From: CAIMZW01 sp037133095
Lineage (GTDB): Bacteria > Actinomycetota > Actinomycetes > Nanopelagicales > Nanopelagicaceae
DNA: 64,000 bases
Reading direction: 5' to 3'
NCBI GenBank assembly: GCA_037133095.1
Contig: JBAXOT010000002.1
Location: 51,023-115,022, forward strand
This document shows, one piece after another, positions 25,199 to 34,396 of the stretch (within the stretch, counting starts at the first letter, position 1; each line of letters opens with the position of its first letter). The notes beneath the pieces are model-generated. The model worked only from the letters and a program-made list of their open reading frames with translations. It was not told the DNA's origin and made no database searches. The translations under genes and the position numbers were made by a program.

Positions 25199-26572
25199 AT
25201 GTCGTTTCTCGCAGAACTTGCGAATAAGAAAGTTGTGGTGCTCGGCGGCGGAGTTACGGGTCGCGCGGTCGTAAAATTTCTCATCGATCAGAAATGCCAC
25301 GTTTCTTTAATCGATGATGTTGAAAGTCTCGTTCATGGCGTTTCTTCGGCGGCCACGTTGCCAAAGGATGAGAAATTTGATCTAGCCATTGTTTCACCGG
25401 GCTGGCGTTTAAATCATCCTGAGGTTCTGGCTTTACGAAGCGCACAAGTAGAAATCCTGAGTGAATTAGACCTTGCTTGGCTCGTAAAAAGTGAGATTGC
25501 GCCCGAACAAAAATGGGTTGCGTTAACCGGAACCAATGGAAAAACTACGGCAGTCAAAATGGTGGAATCGATTTTTAAGGCGGCCGACGTGGCTGGAGTG
25601 GCCTGCGGAAATGTTGGGAATCCGGTTATCGAAGTTTTGACCAGTGGCAAGCTTTATGACGTATTAGCTCTGGAACTCTCCTCATTCCAAATTGAGTGGA
25701 GCCGACTTCCAGAATATGAAGCAATTGCAATCCTTAATATCGCTCAGGACCATATTGATTGGCATGGATCTTTCGATTCCTATGCGAATGCGAAATTGCG
25801 CCTACTCGATCACACCAGAACGGCAATATTGAATTTTGATGATGTGGAAGTTGCGAGTCGAAGCTTCGCCCACTCGGTTCGAAAAATTTACTTTTCCTTG
25901 AACACCCCAGCACCGGGCGAACTTGGATTAGTGGAAGAGCTGCTGGTTGATCGGGCGTTCAACGCCGATCCATCTCAAGCAGAATTTGTTGCCGAATTAG
26001 TCGATATCAAACCCACTGTCCCACATAACGTTTCCAATGCTCTTGCCGCGATTGGGCTGGCCCTGAGTTTAAAAATCTCTTACCAGGCGATTCAGACAGG
26101 ATTGCAAAATTTTAAGACTGACCATCATCGGCAAGAGTTGATCGCGGTTATTGATGATGTTTCTTGGGTTAATGATTCCAAGGCAACAAATCCCCACGCC
26201 GCGGCTGCATCCCTTCTCTCCTTCTTTTCAGTGATTTGGGTAGCTGGGGGTTTGGCAAAAGGCGCGACAATGGATTCACTCGTTCAGAGGGCCTCGAGCC
26301 GAATTAAGGCAGCAATTCTGATTGGCCAAGACCGCCAACTTATTGCAGATGCCTTGCAGAAATATGCCCCTCAGGTTGAAATTATTTTTGTTGATTCGAG
26401 CCATGGACCAGAAGACCTGATGCGCCAAGTAGTGGCAGCAGGAAAGAGTCTCGCAGAGTCAGGAGACACCGTCCTTCTTGCACCTGCCTGCGCATCGATG
26501 GACCAATTTACAAATTATGCCCAACGAGGAGATCTCTTCGCTGCGATGGTCAGAGAGCACATGCCGTCATGA
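25199..26572 (+). CDS. murD: UDP-MurNAc-L-alanine:D-glutamate ligase MurD
   Basis: 457 residues. An N-terminal Rossmann-like domain (KVVVLGGGVTGRAV) is followed by the ATP-binding ALTGTNGKTTAVKM near residue 115, ELSSFQIEW, NIAQDHIDWHG, and NDSKATNPHAA. It adds D-glutamate in the cytoplasm. It follows mraY by 1 nt and overlaps ftsW through ATGA. Confidence 0.97.
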   Translation: MSFLAELANKKVVVLGGGVTGRAVVKFLIDQKCHVSLIDDVESLVHGVSSAATLPKDEKFDLAIVSPGWRLNHPEVLALRSAQVEILSELDLAWLVKSEIAPEQKWVALTGTNGKTTAVKMVESIFKAADVAGVACGNVGNPVIEVLTSGKLYDVLALELSSFQIEWSRLPEYEAIAILNIAQDHIDWHGSFDSYANAKLRLLDHTRTAILNFDDVEVASRSFAHSVRKIYFSLNTPAPGELGLVEELLVDRAFNADPSQAEFVAELVDIKPTVPHNVSNALAAIGLALSLKISYQAIQTGLQNFKTDHHRQELIAVIDDVSWVNDSKATNPHAAAASLLSFFSVIWVAGGLAKGATMDSLVQRASSRIKAAILIGQDRQLIADALQKYAPQVEIIFVDSSHGPEDLMRQVVAAGKSLAESGDTVLLAPACASMDQFTNYAQRGDLFAAMVREHMPS

Positions 26573-27753
26573 CCGAGAAAACATTTTTGGCTCGCCCCAA
26601 TTCAACGATTTATCTCATCACTATCCCTGTGATGGCCATGGTCAGTCTCGGACTGCTTATGGTGCTTTCTGCCTCTTCGGTTAAGTCCTACGAACAGAGT
26701 GGGAACACCTATTCGATTGTGGTGAAACAACTTCTCTTTTTAGCAATCGCATTAGGCGCGGGTGCTCTGGCTTTTAGATTCTCGGTTGTGGCTTGGAGCA
26801 AGATTGCTCGGGTCGCGCTTATTCTCAGTTTGGGAATCCTCCTCTTGCCCATCTTTCCTGGGCTGGGACGAACGATTAATGGAAATACCAGTTGGATCGG
26901 GGTCGGACCCTTCACCGTCCAGCCAAGTGAATTTGCTAAATTTGGTTTGATTCTATTTTGCGCGTTGCAACTTCGTAGGTATGAAGAACGAGGCGTGAAG
27001 ACTCACACCTTCAAACCAGTGTTGATGGTCACGCCGGGCGTACTTTTGGTCCTCGCATTGATCATGGTGGGGAAGGACTTGGGGACAGCTTTGATTGTCA
27101 TGGGAATAGCCGGTTCCATGATCTTTGTGAGCGGACTTCAAATCTCACAATTTCTTCTTTTAATGGTTGCTGGTTTGGGCATGGCCAGTGCTTTTGTTGT
27201 GGCGCAACCAAATCGATTGCATCGCTTCACGGCAATACTGCACCCGTTCTCGGCCCAGAACTATAAATTTGCGGGTTGGCAAACTGCGCACAGCATTATG
27301 GGTTTGGCGAGTGGCGGTTGGTTTGGCGTCGGGCTCGGTGCAAGCCGGCAAAAATGGGCCAACCTTTCCGAAGCAAACACCGATTTTATCTTCTCTGTGA
27401 TCGGCGAGGAGATGGGTTTACTTGGCACGCTCTTTGTACTGTCGCTTTATGCAGTTTTGATTTTTGGTATTTTTAGAGTGGCACTTCAAACAAAAGATTT
27501 ATTTTCGCGCTATGCCGCTGCTGGTGTGGCCTGCTGGCTAATGATTCAAGTAGCCGTGAATTTAGGATCGGATGTAGGACTTTTTCCGGTGATCGGCGTG
27601 ACTCTGCCCTTCATTTCTTATGGCGGGTCTTCTCTCATCTCGAATATTTTTGCAATTGCGTTCGTTCTCAACATTGCTTGTCGCGATCACGGGATAAAAC
27701 TGTTTAATCGTAAAGCCGCGGTTCGTCTAACCAGTGTTCCCGGTGGCGAGTAA
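26569..27753 (+). CDS. ftsW: Septal peptidoglycan polymerase FtsW (SEDS family)
   Basis: A 394-residue SEDS protein with about ten membrane helices. Conserved segments are GNTSWIGVGPFTVQPSEFAKFG, with the SEDS QPSE, GKDLGTALIV with the catalytic Asp region, TDFIFSVIGEEMGLLG, and LPFISYGGSSL. It polymerises glycan strands from lipid II at the septum together with FtsI. It overlaps murD by 4 nt and murG by 1 nt. Confidence 0.97.
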   Translation: MTEKTFLARPNSTIYLITIPVMAMVSLGLLMVLSASSVKSYEQSGNTYSIVVKQLLFLAIALGAGALAFRFSVVAWSKIARVALILSLGILLLPIFPGLGRTINGNTSWIGVGPFTVQPSEFAKFGLILFCALQLRRYEERGVKTHTFKPVLMVTPGVLLVLALIMVGKDLGTALIVMGIAGSMIFVSGLQISQFLLLMVAGLGMASAFVVAQPNRLHRFTAILHPFSAQNYKFAGWQTAHSIMGLASGGWFGVGLGASRQKWANLSEANTDFIFSVIGEEMGLLGTLFVLSLYAVLIFGIFRVALQTKDLFSRYAAAGVACWLMIQVAVNLGSDVGLFPVIGVTLPFISYGGSSLISNIFAIAFVLNIACRDHGIKLFNRKAAVRLTSVPGGE

Positions 27754-28859
27754 TGCCAACAAAGATTTCACTTGCAGCCGGTGGCACCGCTGGTCATATC
27801 GAACCAGCTCTCGCGGTGGCTAGATGGTTTCGCACATTTCATCCGGAAATCGAGATTGAATTTATTGGAACTCGAACTGGCTTGGAAATGGAACTTGTTC
27901 CTGCGGCTGGCTTTGCTCTCGTAACATTGGCAAAAGTCCCGTTGCCGAGAAAATTTTCGGGTGCGCTACTGCGGCTTCCCTTCTCCTTTTTTAAGGTGGT
28001 CCGAGAAGCTTATGGGCTGTTGACTTCTACTGACCTGGTGATTGGTTTTGGCGGCTATGTCAGCGCCCCTTGTTATTTCGTGGCTAGGCTTCGAGGTATT
28101 CCGATTTTAATTCACGAGCAGAATGCGAAACCCGGCATTGCCAATCGATTGGGTGCATGGTTGACACCTAATGTTCAGATTGCCTTCAGCCAGGCGCGGA
28201 GAACGGGATCTCGCTGGCACAACTCAAAATTAGTAGGGATGCCGTTGCGAGAAAGTATTTCTAACGCAGCGAGATTGACGATTGTGGAGCAGAATCAGAT
28301 TCGGCATTCACTCTGCGCTCGGATCAATTTCGATCCGTCATTGCCCATTGTTGTTCTATTTGGCGGATCTCAAGGTTCGATGCATCTCAATCTTGCCATG
28401 TCCGACGCGCTCGAAACCTTGCTGAATTCAGGGATACAAATTATTCATGGCCTCGGCAAAGGGAATGAACTGCCTCCGGCGCAATCTGGATATTTGCCGG
28501 CTCCATATTTATCCGACATGGCAGAGATTTACGCTAGTTCCGATCTGGTCATCGCGCGAAGTGGGGCAGTGACATGTTCGGAGGTCGCTGCATTTCCTCG
28601 TTTTGCCATTTTCGTTCCACTGCCAATTGGGAACGGCGAGCAACAGGCAAATGCTGCTGAATTGGTTTCGGATGGATTGGCAGAGATTGTCCTTAATCAA
28701 AACTTTACCTCTGAATGGTTGATTGCCAACATCCAAAGATTGGTCGAACAGGGGGCGCACGTTCGAGCAACGCCTCGCGCTACACCACCTGTAGATTCTG
28801 CAGATCTCATCGGCAGTTTTGCAATAAAACTTTTGGGCGATGCAAGGAGGGATAGTTAG
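27753..28859 (+). CDS. murG: UDP-GlcNAc:lipid I transferase MurG
   Basis: A 368-residue GT28 glycosyltransferase. The N-terminal AAGGTAGHIEPALAVA is the lipid I-binding glycine loop, GFGGYVSAP and HEQNAKPGIANR follow, and the C-terminal half has FGGSQGS, ARSGAVTCSEVAAF and EQQANA for UDP-GlcNAc. It makes lipid II on the inner face of the membrane. It ends directly before murC. Confidence 0.97.
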   Translation: MPTKISLAAGGTAGHIEPALAVARWFRTFHPEIEIEFIGTRTGLEMELVPAAGFALVTLAKVPLPRKFSGALLRLPFSFFKVVREAYGLLTSTDLVIGFGGYVSAPCYFVARLRGIPILIHEQNAKPGIANRLGAWLTPNVQIAFSQARRTGSRWHNSKLVGMPLRESISNAARLTIVEQNQIRHSLCARINFDPSLPIVVLFGGSQGSMHLNLAMSDALETLLNSGIQIIHGLGKGNELPPAQSGYLPAPYLSDMAEIYASSDLVIARSGAVTCSEVAAFPRFAIFVPLPIGNGEQQANAAELVSDGLAEIVLNQNFTSEWLIANIQRLVEQGAHVRATPRATPPVDSADLIGSFAIKLLGDARRDS

Positions 28860-30236
28860 ATGTATTCGATCGACGATCTCCAACAGCGCCGGATTCATTT
28901 CATTGGTTTGGGCGGCGCCGGAATGAGTGGTATTGCAAGAATCATGCTTGCCAAGGGTTTATCTGTATCTGGATCTGATGCTAAGGATTCGCCAGTCCTG
29001 CAGGGACTCCATGCACTAGGTGCCACGGTGTTCGTGGGACATGCTGTGGGAAATATCGAGACTGCAGATCTCGTGGTTGCTTCATCCGCCATAAATGATA
29101 AAAACGTCGAATTAATACAGGCGAAAGAACTCGGCATCGAGATTCTGACACGTGCTCAGGCACTCGCGATTTTAATGTCGGAGAGCGTCTCCGTTGCAGT
29201 TGCAGGAACCCACGGCAAAACTACGACAACATCCATGCTGACTGTGGCTCTCCAACAAGCCGGGTTAGATCCTTCCTTTGCCATTGGTGGCATGATCAAC
29301 AGTTCTGGCACGAACGCCCATCTAGGTACTGGCAATATTTTTGTTGCAGAGGCAGATGAATCTGATGGTTCATTTCTCGAGTATCGGCCCACGGGTGCCA
29401 TCATCACCAATATCGAATTGGACCATGTTGATCATTTTGCTTCTTTTGAAGAAGTATTGGGCAGCTTTCTTAATTTTGTTGAGACGATCAAACCTCATGG
29501 CTTTTTAGTGGCTTGCTCGGACGACAACGGAGTGCAAAAGTTGCTTGGACTCATATCCCGCGACGATCTTGAAATTATCACTTACGGACTCTCAGGGAAT
29601 ATTGCAATTTCGCGATCGACCTTAACCCCCATGGGCAGCACTTCTCGAATTACCAATAATGGCGTGGTACTTGGCGAACTTTCCCTAACAGTCCCAGGTT
29701 CTCATAACATTCTCAACGCAACTGCCGCGTTGGCAGCCGGAATTTGGCTAAAAGCGACAAATCACGATCTCTTTGAAGGTCTTGAGCTCTTTTCTGGAAC
29801 TAAACGCCGATTTGAAATTAAAGGTACAGCCCGTGGCGTGACGGTTATAGACGATTACGGTCATCATCCCACGGAGATTGCGGTAACTCTCGAGGCCGCA
29901 CGACGATATGCGCAAGGCGGCGAGGTTTATGTAATCTTTCAGCCACATCGTTTTAGTCGGACCAAAGCCTTCGCTCAGGAGTTCGGTAACGCGCTGGCTT
30001 TAGCGGACCACGTTTATCTGACCGAGATTTATCCCGCCAGCGAAGCCCCAATTCCCGGAGTAACTTCGCAATTGATCACACGAAATATGGATAGCACAAA
30101 AGCCGAATTTGAACCTTCCTTGGTTACCTTGATCGAGAAAGTGGTATCCCAGGTGCACTCGGGAGACATTATTGTGACGCTAGGAGCAGGTGATGTCAGC
30201 GCACTCGCACCGGTTATTTTGACTTCACTTTCATAA
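28860..30236 (+). CDS. murC: UDP-MurNAc:L-alanine ligase MurC
   Basis: 458 residues: IHFIGLGGAGMSGIARIM at the N-terminus, AVAGTHGKTTTTSML for ATP near residue 115, EADESDGSFLEYRP, and DDYGHHPTEI in the C-terminal half. It catalyses the first peptide addition to UDP-MurNAc. The GGAGGG before the ATG is a clear Shine-Dalgarno. Confidence 0.97.
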   Translation: MYSIDDLQQRRIHFIGLGGAGMSGIARIMLAKGLSVSGSDAKDSPVLQGLHALGATVFVGHAVGNIETADLVVASSAINDKNVELIQAKELGIEILTRAQALAILMSESVSVAVAGTHGKTTTTSMLTVALQQAGLDPSFAIGGMINSSGTNAHLGTGNIFVAEADESDGSFLEYRPTGAIITNIELDHVDHFASFEEVLGSFLNFVETIKPHGFLVACSDDNGVQKLLGLISRDDLEIITYGLSGNIAISRSTLTPMGSTSRITNNGVVLGELSLTVPGSHNILNATAALAAGIWLKATNHDLFEGLELFSGTKRRFEIKGTARGVTVIDDYGHHPTEIAVTLEAARRYAQGGEVYVIFQPHRFSRTKAFAQEFGNALALADHVYLTEIYPASEAPIPGVTSQLITRNMDSTKAEFEPSLVTLIEKVVSQVHSGDIIVTLGAGDVSALAPVILTSLS

Positions 30237-30239
30237 AGA

Positions 30240-30923
30240 ATGAAGAAATTTCTTGTCGTCCTACTAGTGGTCATCCTTTTTGGCGGCAGTATTTACACAC
30301 TCGGCTGGTCGAAGGTGCTGCCTGTCAAAAAAATTCAGATATATGGCACCGCACATACAGATGTTGTCGAGCAGATTTTGCAATCTGGAACTGCTCGAAT
30401 ATATGTAGGCCAACCGATAGCGCGTGTCAACATTCACGCGTTGCGCAGTAAATTGAATCTTGTTCCATGGATTGGTAACAGTCTGGTCAGACGTGATTGG
30501 CTAAATGGCATCATAGAAGTAGATGTAACAGAGCGAATTCCGGTAGCGCAATTTTCGCCGAGGTCTGGCCAGCTGATGTTCTTTGACGATACAGGGGTCG
30601 AATTCATTCCAATTGGAATAACACCAAAATTGCCAGTAATTAATTTTACGACGTCAGATATTGAAGCCCGTAGGTCAGTGGCAATATTGGTGCAACAACT
30701 ACCTGCAGATCTGCTGGCTGCAATGCGTGGCATGACCGTTTCATCACCACGTTCTCTTCTGATGTCCTGCACATTCAACACCCATAATTTTAGTATTGAA
30801 TGGGGGGCAGCGACAGAAATGGCAAGCAAGGTAAAAGTGCTTCGTGCATTACTTCGCCTGCCAGAAAATACGTCTGCCACACTCTTCAATTTGGCAACAG
30901 TTGCATCACCTGTCGTAAAGTAA
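30240..30923 (+). CDS. ftsQ: Division protein FtsQ
   Basis: A 227-residue bitopic protein. A very short cytoplasmic end is followed by one membrane helix at residues 4-21, then a POTRA-type region (VKKIQIYGTAHTDVVEQIL) and the FtsQ beta domain with NSLVRRDWLNGIIEVDVTERIPVA. It recruits and regulates the FtsWI complex. It lies 3 nt after murC and is the last gene before the separate ftsZ promoter region. Confidence 0.93.
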   Translation: MKKFLVVLLVVILFGGSIYTLGWSKVLPVKKIQIYGTAHTDVVEQILQSGTARIYVGQPIARVNIHALRSKLNLVPWIGNSLVRRDWLNGIIEVDVTERIPVAQFSPRSGQLMFFDDTGVEFIPIGITPKLPVINFTTSDIEARRSVAILVQQLPADLLAAMRGMTVSSPRSLLMSCTFNTHNFSIEWGAATEMASKVKVLRALLRLPENTSATLFNLATVASPVVK

Positions 30924-31010
30924 AGAAAATACAGTCATTTTTCGTGTCGGTCGTTGATTGCAGTTGCTTCGCGCTTTACTTTAACTAAATCAGAAAGTGT
31001 GAACTTTAAG

Positions 31011-31042
31011 TCTCTAGTAGAGATTTAGAGTATAAAGAGAGG
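31011..31042 (+). promoter_or_regulatory. ftsZ upstream region: palindrome, candidate -10 and Shine-Dalgarno
   Basis: The 125-nt ftsQ-ftsZ gap holds the palindrome TCTCTAGTAGAGA (31011-31023), a TATAAA (31031-31036) that could be a -10, and GAGAGG (about 31037-31042) placed 6-7 nt before the ftsZ GTG. A -35 is not obvious. A promoter here is common for ftsZ. The palindrome could bind a regulator or be chance. Confidence 0.4.
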
Positions 31043-31048
31043 CTCATT

Positions 31049-32197
31049 GTGGCAACACCGCAGAATTATTTAGCAGTGATTAAAGTTGTTGGTATTGGTG
31101 GCGGCGGAGTTAATGCTGTCAATCGCATGATCGAAGCTGGATTAAAAGGCGTCGAATTCATTGCGATAAATACCGATGCACAACAACTCATCATGAGTGA
31201 TGCTGATGTGAAATTGGATATAGGTCGCAAACTCACTCGAGGTCTTGGTGCCGGTGCTGCGCCAGAGATTGGCCGTCAAGCTGCGGAAGATCATTCGGAA
31301 GAAATTGAAGAAGTGCTGCGCGGTGCAGATATGGTTTTTGTCACCGCAGGCGAAGGTGGCGGTACTGGCACTGGTGGCGCGCCGATTGTTGCTCGAATCT
31401 CCAAAGAGCTCGGTGCATTAACTGTCGGTGTGGTCACAAAGCCATTTACTTTTGAAGGTAAACGCCGCTCGTCACAAGCCGAAGAAGGCATTGCTCTCTT
31501 GCGATCAGAAGTGGATACGTTGATTGTGATCCCTAATGATCGTCTTCTTGCCATTTCAGATCGCTCGATTAGCCAATTAGAGGCGTTCCGAAGTGCCGAT
31601 CAAGTTTTGCTCTCTGGCGTTCAGGGAATTACCGATCTCATCACGACACCAGGTTTGATTAATCTTGATTTTGCGGATGTGAAAAGCGTGATGTCCGGAG
31701 CAGGTTCAGCGCTCATGGGCATTGGTTCTGCTCGCGGGGAAGCCCGAGCCACCCGAGCTGCTGAATTGGCAATCGCCAGTCCGCTGCTAGAGGCATCTAT
31801 AGATGGCGCCCGTGGAGTTTTGCTCTCCATCGCCGGTGGTTCAGATTTGGGGCTCTTTGAATTGAGTGAGGCTGCGGAATTGGTCGCACATTCTGCTCAT
31901 CCGGACGCCAATATTATTTTTGGAACAGTTATTGATGATGCGCTTGGCGATGAAGTTCGAGTGACAGTGATTGCCGCTGGTTTTGATAGTGGCGAACCGA
32001 CTCATGTGTCGATGCCGGTTATATCGGCCGCATCGATCAGTGGGAACGCTGACCCAGTTGCAGCCAATGACCCGCTCGCCGTAGCGCTGGATCACCAGCC
32101 CGACTCCGAGAATGTGGCTGCTTCTCCTAGACGTAAAATAGTTTTTGAAGATCTAGACATCGAAGACGAAATCGACATTCCTGATTTCATGAAATAG
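31049..32197 (+). CDS. ftsZ: Cell division GTPase FtsZ
   Basis: 382 residues from a GTG start. VVGIGGGGVNAVNRMIE begins the GTPase domain, EGGGTGTGGAP near residues 101-111 is the tubulin signature, and IPNDRLL and the T7-loop region NLDFADVKSVM follow. A Ser/Ala-rich linker of about 45 residues leads to the C-terminal peptide EDEIDIPDFMK that contacts SepF and FtsW. It forms the Z-ring. Confidence 0.98.
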   Translation: MATPQNYLAVIKVVGIGGGGVNAVNRMIEAGLKGVEFIAINTDAQQLIMSDADVKLDIGRKLTRGLGAGAAPEIGRQAAEDHSEEIEEVLRGADMVFVTAGEGGGTGTGGAPIVARISKELGALTVGVVTKPFTFEGKRRSSQAEEGIALLRSEVDTLIVIPNDRLLAISDRSISQLEAFRSADQVLLSGVQGITDLITTPGLINLDFADVKSVMSGAGSALMGIGSARGEARATRAAELAIASPLLEASIDGARGVLLSIAGGSDLGLFELSEAAELVAHSAHPDANIIFGTVIDDALGDEVRVTVIAAGFDSGEPTHVSMPVISAASISGNADPVAANDPLAVALDHQPDSENVAASPRRKIVFEDLDIEDEIDIPDFMK

Positions 32198-32201
32198 TCC
32201 A

Positions 32202-32867
32202 GTGGCTCGAATTCTCTTCACCTCCAGAGATGGAGGGGTGAGTGAAGGCAATTATGAATCCATGAATCTTGCACTTCATGTCCTCGACGAATCCGAGAAA
32301 GTTGAAGCGAATCGAGCTCGACTAAGGTCGGAATTTTCTGCAACGCAAGTGATTTTCATGAACCAATCTCATGGAAATGAAGTTGCTGAAGTAGATTTCA
32401 CCACGGTTGCTGCACCTAACGTTGATGCAATTTTTACCCGATCCAGAGGATTGCCACTTGCCGTTTTGGTCGCCGATTGCATTCCATTACTTCTGCATTC
32501 AGCTGGGGCCGTTGCCGCTATTCATGTGGGTCGAAAAGGAATGGTCAATGGGATTATCGAAAAAGTTGTTCAGTTGTTTCACCATTACAGCGAAGATCTC
32601 ATAAGCGCGGATATCGGTCCTGCGATCTGTGGCAATTGTTACGAGGTAGATGTTTTGATGTACGAGGAGGTCATCGCGCGAGTGCCCGCGAGTGCGACCT
32701 CTCACGAATTGCATTCGTTGGATTTGCCTGCTGGTGTTATATCAATATTGTCAGATCTCGGAGTAGCGACGATGAATAGGAATATCTGCACCCTCGAAAG
32801 TGGTCATCACTACTCGTACCGCGGCGGTTCAATCACTGGCAGACAAGCGGGAGTGATCGCGCTGTGA
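32202..32867 (+). CDS. pgeF: PgeF/YlmD-family protein (DUF152 laccase-like domain)
   Basis: 221 residues. It has FTSRDGGVSEGNYESMNLALHV, MNQSHGNEV, the metal-site segment LVADCIPLLLH, AIHVGRKGMVNGI, and the GPAICGNCYEV cysteine region. Homologues edit peptidoglycan precursors (E. coli PgeF) or act on purine nucleosides. It is conserved after ftsZ in actinobacteria. GTG start 4 nt after ftsZ; it overlaps yggS by GTGA. Confidence 0.9.
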   Translation: MARILFTSRDGGVSEGNYESMNLALHVLDESEKVEANRARLRSEFSATQVIFMNQSHGNEVAEVDFTTVAAPNVDAIFTRSRGLPLAVLVADCIPLLLHSAGAVAAIHVGRKGMVNGIIEKVVQLFHHYSEDLISADIGPAICGNCYEVDVLMYEEVIARVPASATSHELHSLDLPAGVISILSDLGVATMNRNICTLESGHHYSYRGGSITGRQAGVIAL

Positions 32868-33562
32868 GCACTCGTTCGCAACAAATCGCTGAGGGACTGG
32901 CGGATGTCAAAGGGCGAATCGAGCTGGCAGCACAGAAAGCTGGCCGCAACCCCAGTGAGATATCGCTGGTAGTTGTTACTAAAACTTTTCCACTCTCCGA
33001 TTTGGAAATTCTCTACTCTTTAGGTGAACGCAATTTTGGCGAGAATCGAATAGCTGATGGGGCAGAAAAGCAGACTCAATTACCGGATGACATCAATTGG
33101 CATTTCCAAGGTCAGATTCAAAGTAACAAAATTAGAAAGCTCCTCTCGTGGGCTGAGGTAATTCATTCTTTAGATGACCTAGACCACGCAAAGAGAATTC
33201 ATGATTTAACGCCAGTGGGGGAGGCAATAGAGTGTTTTATCCAAGTGAGTCTCGACCCACGTTCTGACTCTTCAACCCGCGGTGGCGTGTGGCCGGAGGA
33301 TCTGTCGGCGTTCGTCACTTATGCAGCACAGTTCGAACGGATTAATCTCCGAGGTCTAATGGCAGTGGCCCCCCTCGGAGAGGTCCCAGATCTGGCTTTC
33401 CACCGACTTTCTGAGATTCACCAGAGAACAGTGAAAGAGTGCGCTTCATTGCCAGAACCACTTCTCGGGCTTTCAGCCGGCATGAGTGGTGATTTTGAGA
33501 GTGCCATTGCCCATGGAGCGACACTTGTGCGTATCGGCAGTTCAATCCTCGGTCTTCGTTGA
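32864..33562 (+). CDS. YggS-family PLP homeostasis protein
   Basis: 232 residues. VVVTKTFPLSDLEILYSLGERNFGENR carries the PLP-binding Lys in VTKT; WHFQGQIQSNKIRKL and the C-terminal GLSAGMSGDFESAIAHGATLVRIGSSILG bind the phosphate. It buffers pyridoxal phosphate and has no known catalysis. It lies between pgeF and sepF, as in most actinobacteria and firmicutes. Confidence 0.95.
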   Translation: MSTRSQQIAEGLADVKGRIELAAQKAGRNPSEISLVVVTKTFPLSDLEILYSLGERNFGENRIADGAEKQTQLPDDINWHFQGQIQSNKIRKLLSWAEVIHSLDDLDHAKRIHDLTPVGEAIECFIQVSLDPRSDSSTRGGVWPEDLSAFVTYAAQFERINLRGLMAVAPLGEVPDLAFHRLSEIHQRTVKECASLPEPLLGLSAGMSGDFESAIAHGATLVRIGSSILGLR

Positions 33563-33583
33563 CCCTTAATCTAAGATTGATAT

Positions 33584-34090
33584 ATGGCAAATGCGTTCAA
33601 AAAAATGGCTAATTACTTGGGCTTGGTAGATGAAGAAGGCGCCGAGATTGAGTCGTCGGTTGCCGCCGAAGAGCCTCGCCGCAGCGTTCGCCCGCTACCT
33701 AGCTCGGTTCCGACGCCAGCCACCACCCCTTCTTGGGCGAAATCTTCGTCGGTAACTGCCGTACCCGCGGTACGAACCGCTCCGAACGTAGAAGTTCGTG
33801 AGGCGGCGGTTATCGATCGCATCATCACCTTGCACCCACGTTTCTATAACGAGGCGAGAGTAATCGGCGAGCATTACCGCGAAGGTCAGCCAGTTATTAT
33901 GAACCTCAGCGATATGGACGATGCAGAGCGCAAGCGACTCGTAGATTTCGCCTCGGGTTTAGTCTTCGGCCACCATGGCAGCATCGAGCGTGTGACTTCC
34001 AAAGTTTTTCTCTTAACGCCACCAAATGTGATGGTGAGCGTGGAAGATAAAACAGCGGCAGCAGAAGCAAGTTTTTTCAACCAAAGTTAA
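33584..34090 (+). CDS. sepF: Cell division protein SepF
   Basis: 168 residues. The N-terminal amphipathic MANAFKKMANYLGLVD is a membrane-targeting helix, a Pro/Ala-rich linker follows, and the C-terminal SepF domain has REAAVIDRIITLHPRFYNEARVIGEHYREGQPVIMNLSDM and DFASGLVFGHHGSIERV. It anchors FtsZ to the membrane. TAAGAT (33572-33577) ends 6 nt before the ATG, which suggests an extra leaderless transcript. Confidence 0.95.
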   Translation: MANAFKKMANYLGLVDEEGAEIESSVAAEEPRRSVRPLPSSVPTPATTPSWAKSSSVTAVPAVRTAPNVEVREAAVIDRIITLHPRFYNEARVIGEHYREGQPVIMNLSDMDDAERKRLVDFASGLVFGHHGSIERVTSKVFLLTPPNVMVSVEDKTAAAEASFFNQS

Positions 34091-34108
34091 TTCGTTACTC
34101 TCTACTAC

Positions 34109-34396
34109 ATGCCTAGTATCGGAACGATTCTTTCCAATTTGATTCAGATTTTTCTGATCTTGCTCTTTGCGCGTTTAATTTTGGATTACGCAAGAATGTT
34201 TGCCCGCAATTGGCGACCACGGGGAATCATTTTGGCCTTCGCTGAATTCGTTTTTGCCATCACGGATCCACCACTGCGATTTGTTCGACGATTTGTGCCA
34301 CCACTAAGACTGGGCGCGGTCAGCCTTGACCTTTCCTTCATCGTGGTCTTCTTTGTCGCAAAAATTATCGCCAGTGCTGTTTATCTCATTCCTTAA
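34109..34396 (+). CDS. YggT/YlmG-family membrane protein
   Basis: A 95-residue membrane protein with helices near residues 8-27 and 75-94 and the family core FVFAITDPPLRFVRRFVPPLRLGAVSLDLSFIV. Linked to division or nucleoid distribution in other bacteria. TACTCT (34096-34101) ends 7 nt before the ATG with no Shine-Dalgarno. It overlaps the convergent ileS by 11 nt. In many actinobacteria divIVA/wag31 follows here; it does not in this window. Confidence 0.9.
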   Translation: MPSIGTILSNLIQIFLILLFARLILDYARMFARNWRPRGIILAFAEFVFAITDPPLRFVRRFVPPLRLGAVSLDLSFIVVFFVAKIIASAVYLIP

